A stretch of DNA of 64,000 bases from Streptomyces spinosus. Lineage in GTDB: Bacteria; Actinomycetota; Actinomycetes; Streptomycetales; Streptomycetaceae. Location: positions 237,567-301,566 of the forward strand of contig NZ_JAINRC010000014.1 in assembly GCF_020400655.1 (NCBI RefSeq), given 5' to 3'. Of the stretch, positions 61,709 to 64,000 are shown piece by piece. The translations under genes were made by a program, and so were the position numbers. How positions within the stretch are numbered: the stretch's first letter is position 1; each line of letters begins with the position of its first letter. The notes below the pieces were generated by a model. That model did not search any database and had not been told where the DNA came from. It worked only from the letters and a program-made list of their open reading frames with translations.

Positions 61709-63907
61709 GTGGCAGGCAGGAACCTGATCACCAGGGCCGCCCGGTGGAGCGCCGTCCACCCTTGGTGGGCGATGACGCTCTGGGTGGTGTTCGTGCTCGG
61801 TGCCCTGGCCGTCGGCGGTATGACGGGCACCCGGTCCGCCACCGACTCGGATCTGGCCATCGGGCAGTCCGGCCGGGCCGCGGCCCTGGCCCGCAGCGGC
61901 GGCCTGGAGAGCCGCGCGGTGGAGAACCTCCTGGTGACGCCCTACCGGGGCACCCTGGACCGGGCCGCCGCCGAGCGCGCCTCGGGCGAGGCCGTCAGCG
62001 CCCTGAAGGGCGTCAGGGGCGTCGCCGCCGTCGGCCGGCCCGTCTTCGCCCCGGACGGCTCGGCGCTGCTCGTGCCCGTGACCCTGGCCGGCGACCCGGA
62101 GACCGCGGCCGACCGGGTGGGGCCGCTGCTGGAGAAGGTGGCCGAGGTCCGCGACGCGCACACCGACGTACGCGTCGAACTCGTCGGCGCCGGCTCCATC
62201 AAGGCGGGCCTGAACGACATGCTCGACCGGGACCTCGGCAAGGCCACCGTGCTGAGCCTGCCCGTGACGCTGGTCGTGATGGTCTTCGTGTTCGGGGCGA
62301 TCGTCGCCGCCAGCGTCCCGGTGCTGCTCGGCATCTCCTCGGTGCTCGCCGGGCTCGGCCTGTGGGGCGTGGCCTCGCAGCTGGTGCCCGACCCCGGCCC
62401 GGTGACCCACATCATCGTCCTGATGGGCATGGCCATCGGCGTCGACTACTCGCTCTTCTACCTCAAACGGCAGCGCGAGGAACGGGCGTTGGGGACCGAC
62501 AACATCGACGCCATCGAGATCGCCGCGGCCACCTCCGGGCACTCGGTGATGATCTCCGGCCTGGTCGTGATGGCGTCCATGGGCGCGCTCTACCTCGCCG
62601 GGCACATCGCCTTCGAGTCGATGGCCACCGGCGCGGTGCTGGTGGTGGCCATCGCGATGCTCGCCTCGCTCACCGTGCTGCCGGCCATGCTCTCCAAGTT
62701 CGGGCGCTACCTCGACAAGCCGCGGGTCCCGCTGGTGTGGCGGCTCACCCAGAAGGGCGGCGTCAAGCCGCGGCTGTGGTCGGCGATGCTGAAGCCCGCC
62801 CTGCGCCACCCGGCGCTGGCACTGGTCCTCTCCGTCGGCGCGCTGCTCGCCCTCTCCGTGCCCGCCCTGGACCTGCGGCTGAAGGCCACCGGCATCGACG
62901 ATCTGCCCCGGTCCATCCCCGCGATGCAGGCCAACGAGCGGCTGACACGGTCCTTCCCGAGCCAGGCGGACACGCACACCGTCGCCGTCCGGGTGCCCGC
63001 GGGGCACCGCGCGGAGCTGGCCGAGGGGATCGACGCGCTCGTGAGGCGCGTCGGGCACGACGGTCTGTTCGTGCACACCCCGGCCCCCGAGGTGCGGACC
63101 TCGCGGGACGGGCGGGTGGCGACGATCGCCGTCGGCACACGCTTCGACAGCAGTTCGCGGCAGGCGCAGGAGTCCCTGTTCCGGCTGCGCGACGACATCG
63201 CCCCGGCCACGGTCGGCCGGATCGAGGGTGCCCGGTACGCGGTCGGCGGCAGCGACGTCGCCTACGACGTGGACTACCGGGCGAACGTCGTCGACAAGAT
63301 GCCCTGGGTGCTGCTGGTGGCGCTGGTGTTCACCTTCCTGGTGATGGCGGCCGCGTTCCGCTCCCTGGTGCTCGCGGCGATCACCGTGGTGCTGAACGTG
63401 CTGTCCGCGGTGGCCTCCTTCGGTGTGCTCGCGCTGATCTTCCAGCGGACCTGGGCGGAGGGCCTGCTGGGCTTCGAGTCGACCGGACGGGTGGTGGCCT
63501 GGCTGCCGTTGCTGCTGTTCGTGATCCTGCTGGGCCTGTCGATGGACTACCACGTGTTCGTGATCAGCCGGATCCGGGAGGCGGCACGCGGCGGGCTCGG
63601 CATCCGGGAGGCGGTGGAGCAGGGCATCACCCGCACGGCCGGCGTGGTGACGAGCGCGGCGGTGGTGATGGTCTGCGTGTTCGCCCTGCTGGCCTCGCTC
63701 AACTTCATCGAGATGAAGCAGATGGGCGTGGGCATGGCCTGCGCGGTGCTGCTGGACGCCACGCTCATCCGGATCGTCGTCCTGCCGTCGGTGGTGACGC
63801 TGCTCGGCTGGAAGACCTGGTGGCCCTCGCGCCTGGCCCGCCAGGACGAGACGCGGCCGGTGTGTGTTCCGGCCACTTTCCAGGGACGGGCCACCACGGT
63901 GTCGTGA
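61709..63907 (+). CDS. MMPL-family (RND-type) transporter
   Basis: 732 residues from GTG 61709 with AGGAGGGGAG at ideal distance. Two similar halves each have one leading membrane helix, a large extracellular loop and a five-helix bundle. The first bundle contains MGMAIGVDYSLFYLKRQREE and the second LGLSMDYHVFVISRIREA, the Asp-Tyr pairs of MmpL proteins that relay protons. Actinobacterial MMPL proteins export lipids and lipopeptide-like metabolites. Placed last in the cluster, it probably exports the product. Confidence 0.92.
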   Translation: MAGRNLITRAARWSAVHPWWAMTLWVVFVLGALAVGGMTGTRSATDSDLAIGQSGRAAALARSGGLESRAVENLLVTPYRGTLDRAAAERASGEAVSALKGVRGVAAVGRPVFAPDGSALLVPVTLAGDPETAADRVGPLLEKVAEVRDAHTDVRVELVGAGSIKAGLNDMLDRDLGKATVLSLPVTLVVMVFVFGAIVAASVPVLLGISSVLAGLGLWGVASQLVPDPGPVTHIIVLMGMAIGVDYSLFYLKRQREERALGTDNIDAIEIAAATSGHSVMISGLVVMASMGALYLAGHIAFESMATGAVLVVAIAMLASLTVLPAMLSKFGRYLDKPRVPLVWRLTQKGGVKPRLWSAMLKPALRHPALALVLSVGALLALSVPALDLRLKATGIDDLPRSIPAMQANERLTRSFPSQADTHTVAVRVPAGHRAELAEGIDALVRRVGHDGLFVHTPAPEVRTSRDGRVATIAVGTRFDSSSRQAQESLFRLRDDIAPATVGRIEGARYAVGGSDVAYDVDYRANVVDKMPWVLLVALVFTFLVMAAAFRSLVLAAITVVLNVLSAVASFGVLALIFQRTWAEGLLGFESTGRVVAWLPLLLFVILLGLSMDYHVFVISRIREAARGGLGIREAVEQGITRTAGVVTSAAVVMVCVFALLASLNFIEMKQMGVGMACAVLLDATLIRIVVLPSVVTLLGWKTWWPSRLARQDETRPVCVPATFQGRATTVS

Positions 63908-63948
63908 GGCCGGGCGCTCGGCGCCGCGCGCCACGGCCCGGGCCGGCC

Positions 63949-63993
63949 GGGGGGGGGGGGGGGGCCGCCCCCCCCCCCCGGCGGGGGGGGGGG
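63949..63993. other. Homopolymer G/C runs, probable contig-end artefact
   Basis: A run of 16 G (63949-63964), 12 C (63968-63979) and 11 G (63983-63993) lie within 45 bases. Nothing similar occurs elsewhere in the window. Such runs are typical of failed base calls or misassembly at contig ends and should not be read as biology. Confidence 0.75.
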
Positions 63994-64000
63994 CGCGGCC

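Noticed and set aside
53980..63907. bldA (TTA codon) control of the biosynthetic cluster
   Set aside because: On reading through the cluster I saw no in-frame TTA codon; the one TTA noticed (near 54600) is out of frame.

Overview
The window is very GC-rich actinobacterial DNA with GTG and TTG starts, long Pro/Ala/Gly-rich linkers and short -10 boxes of the TANNNT type close to start codons. Gene content and order (tandem Ser/Thr kinases, succinate-semialdehyde dehydrogenase, GMC oxidoreductase, chorismate mutase, guaA, PspC two-component system, NlpC/P60 hydrolases, pcrA, M23 peptidase, icmB, sucCD, purN-purH) match, from memory, the core chromosome arm of Streptomyces around S. coelicolor SCO4774-SCO4814. 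No tRNA, rRNA, insertion sequence or CRISPR array was seen.

Layout. 1-0.9 kb: 3' end of a glycerol-3-phosphate dehydrogenase. 1.2-11.3 kb: five tandem Ser/Thr kinase paralogues; four carry the same kind of C-terminal extracellular domain, one of these is a pseudokinase with a large insertion, and the fifth has lost its membrane and sensor part. 11.4-14.9 kb: aldehyde dehydrogenase and GMC oxidoreductase. 15.5-17.7 kb: AroQ chorismate mutase, preceded by an aromatic-rich leader peptide and an intrinsic terminator (candidate attenuator), divergent from guaA. 17.7-21.7 kb: small enzymes and membrane proteins. 21.5-25.4 kb: a LiaFSR-like envelope-stress module. 25.5-33.8 kb: cell-wall hydrolases, one behind a probable c-di-AMP riboswitch, and the PcrA helicase. 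34-35.6 kb: lipase and icmB. 36-44.5 kb: two divergent operons, SWIM/DUF5691 and MoxR/DUF5682/VWA. 45-53.8 kb: sucCD, a sigma-like membrane protein, DUF6350, and purNH. 54-63.9 kb: a compact biosynthetic gene cluster.

Two systems stand out. First, the SWIM-DUF5691 and MoxR-DUF5682-VWA operons diverge from a perfect 15-bp inverted repeat. Each arm carries the TTGTCAGTG element of RecA-independent (PafBC-type) DNA-damage promoters at the right spacing from a -10 box. The same promoter type precedes pcrA in this window. This places an uncharacterised AAA+/VWA/SWIM machine, similar in layout to E. coli yehLMPQ, in the DNA-damage response.

Second, the last 10 kb encodes an ATP-grasp ligase, a PLP decarboxylase and an acyl carrier protein resembling butirosin BtrJ, BtrK and BtrI. 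In butirosin these make 4-aminobutyryl-S-ACP from glutamate. Here they sit with a KASIII-like enzyme with an altered catalytic triad, a ketosynthase-like protein with Gln in place of the active-site Cys, an acyl-CoA dehydrogenase plus a possible half-homologue, a phosphopantetheinyl transferase and an MMPL exporter. No known product cluster with this combination is recognised.

A third pattern is short tandem repeat arrays (15-22 bp units) that begin at or next to the stop codons of four unrelated genes. The last ~50 bases are long G and C homopolymers and are probably an assembly artefact at a contig end.
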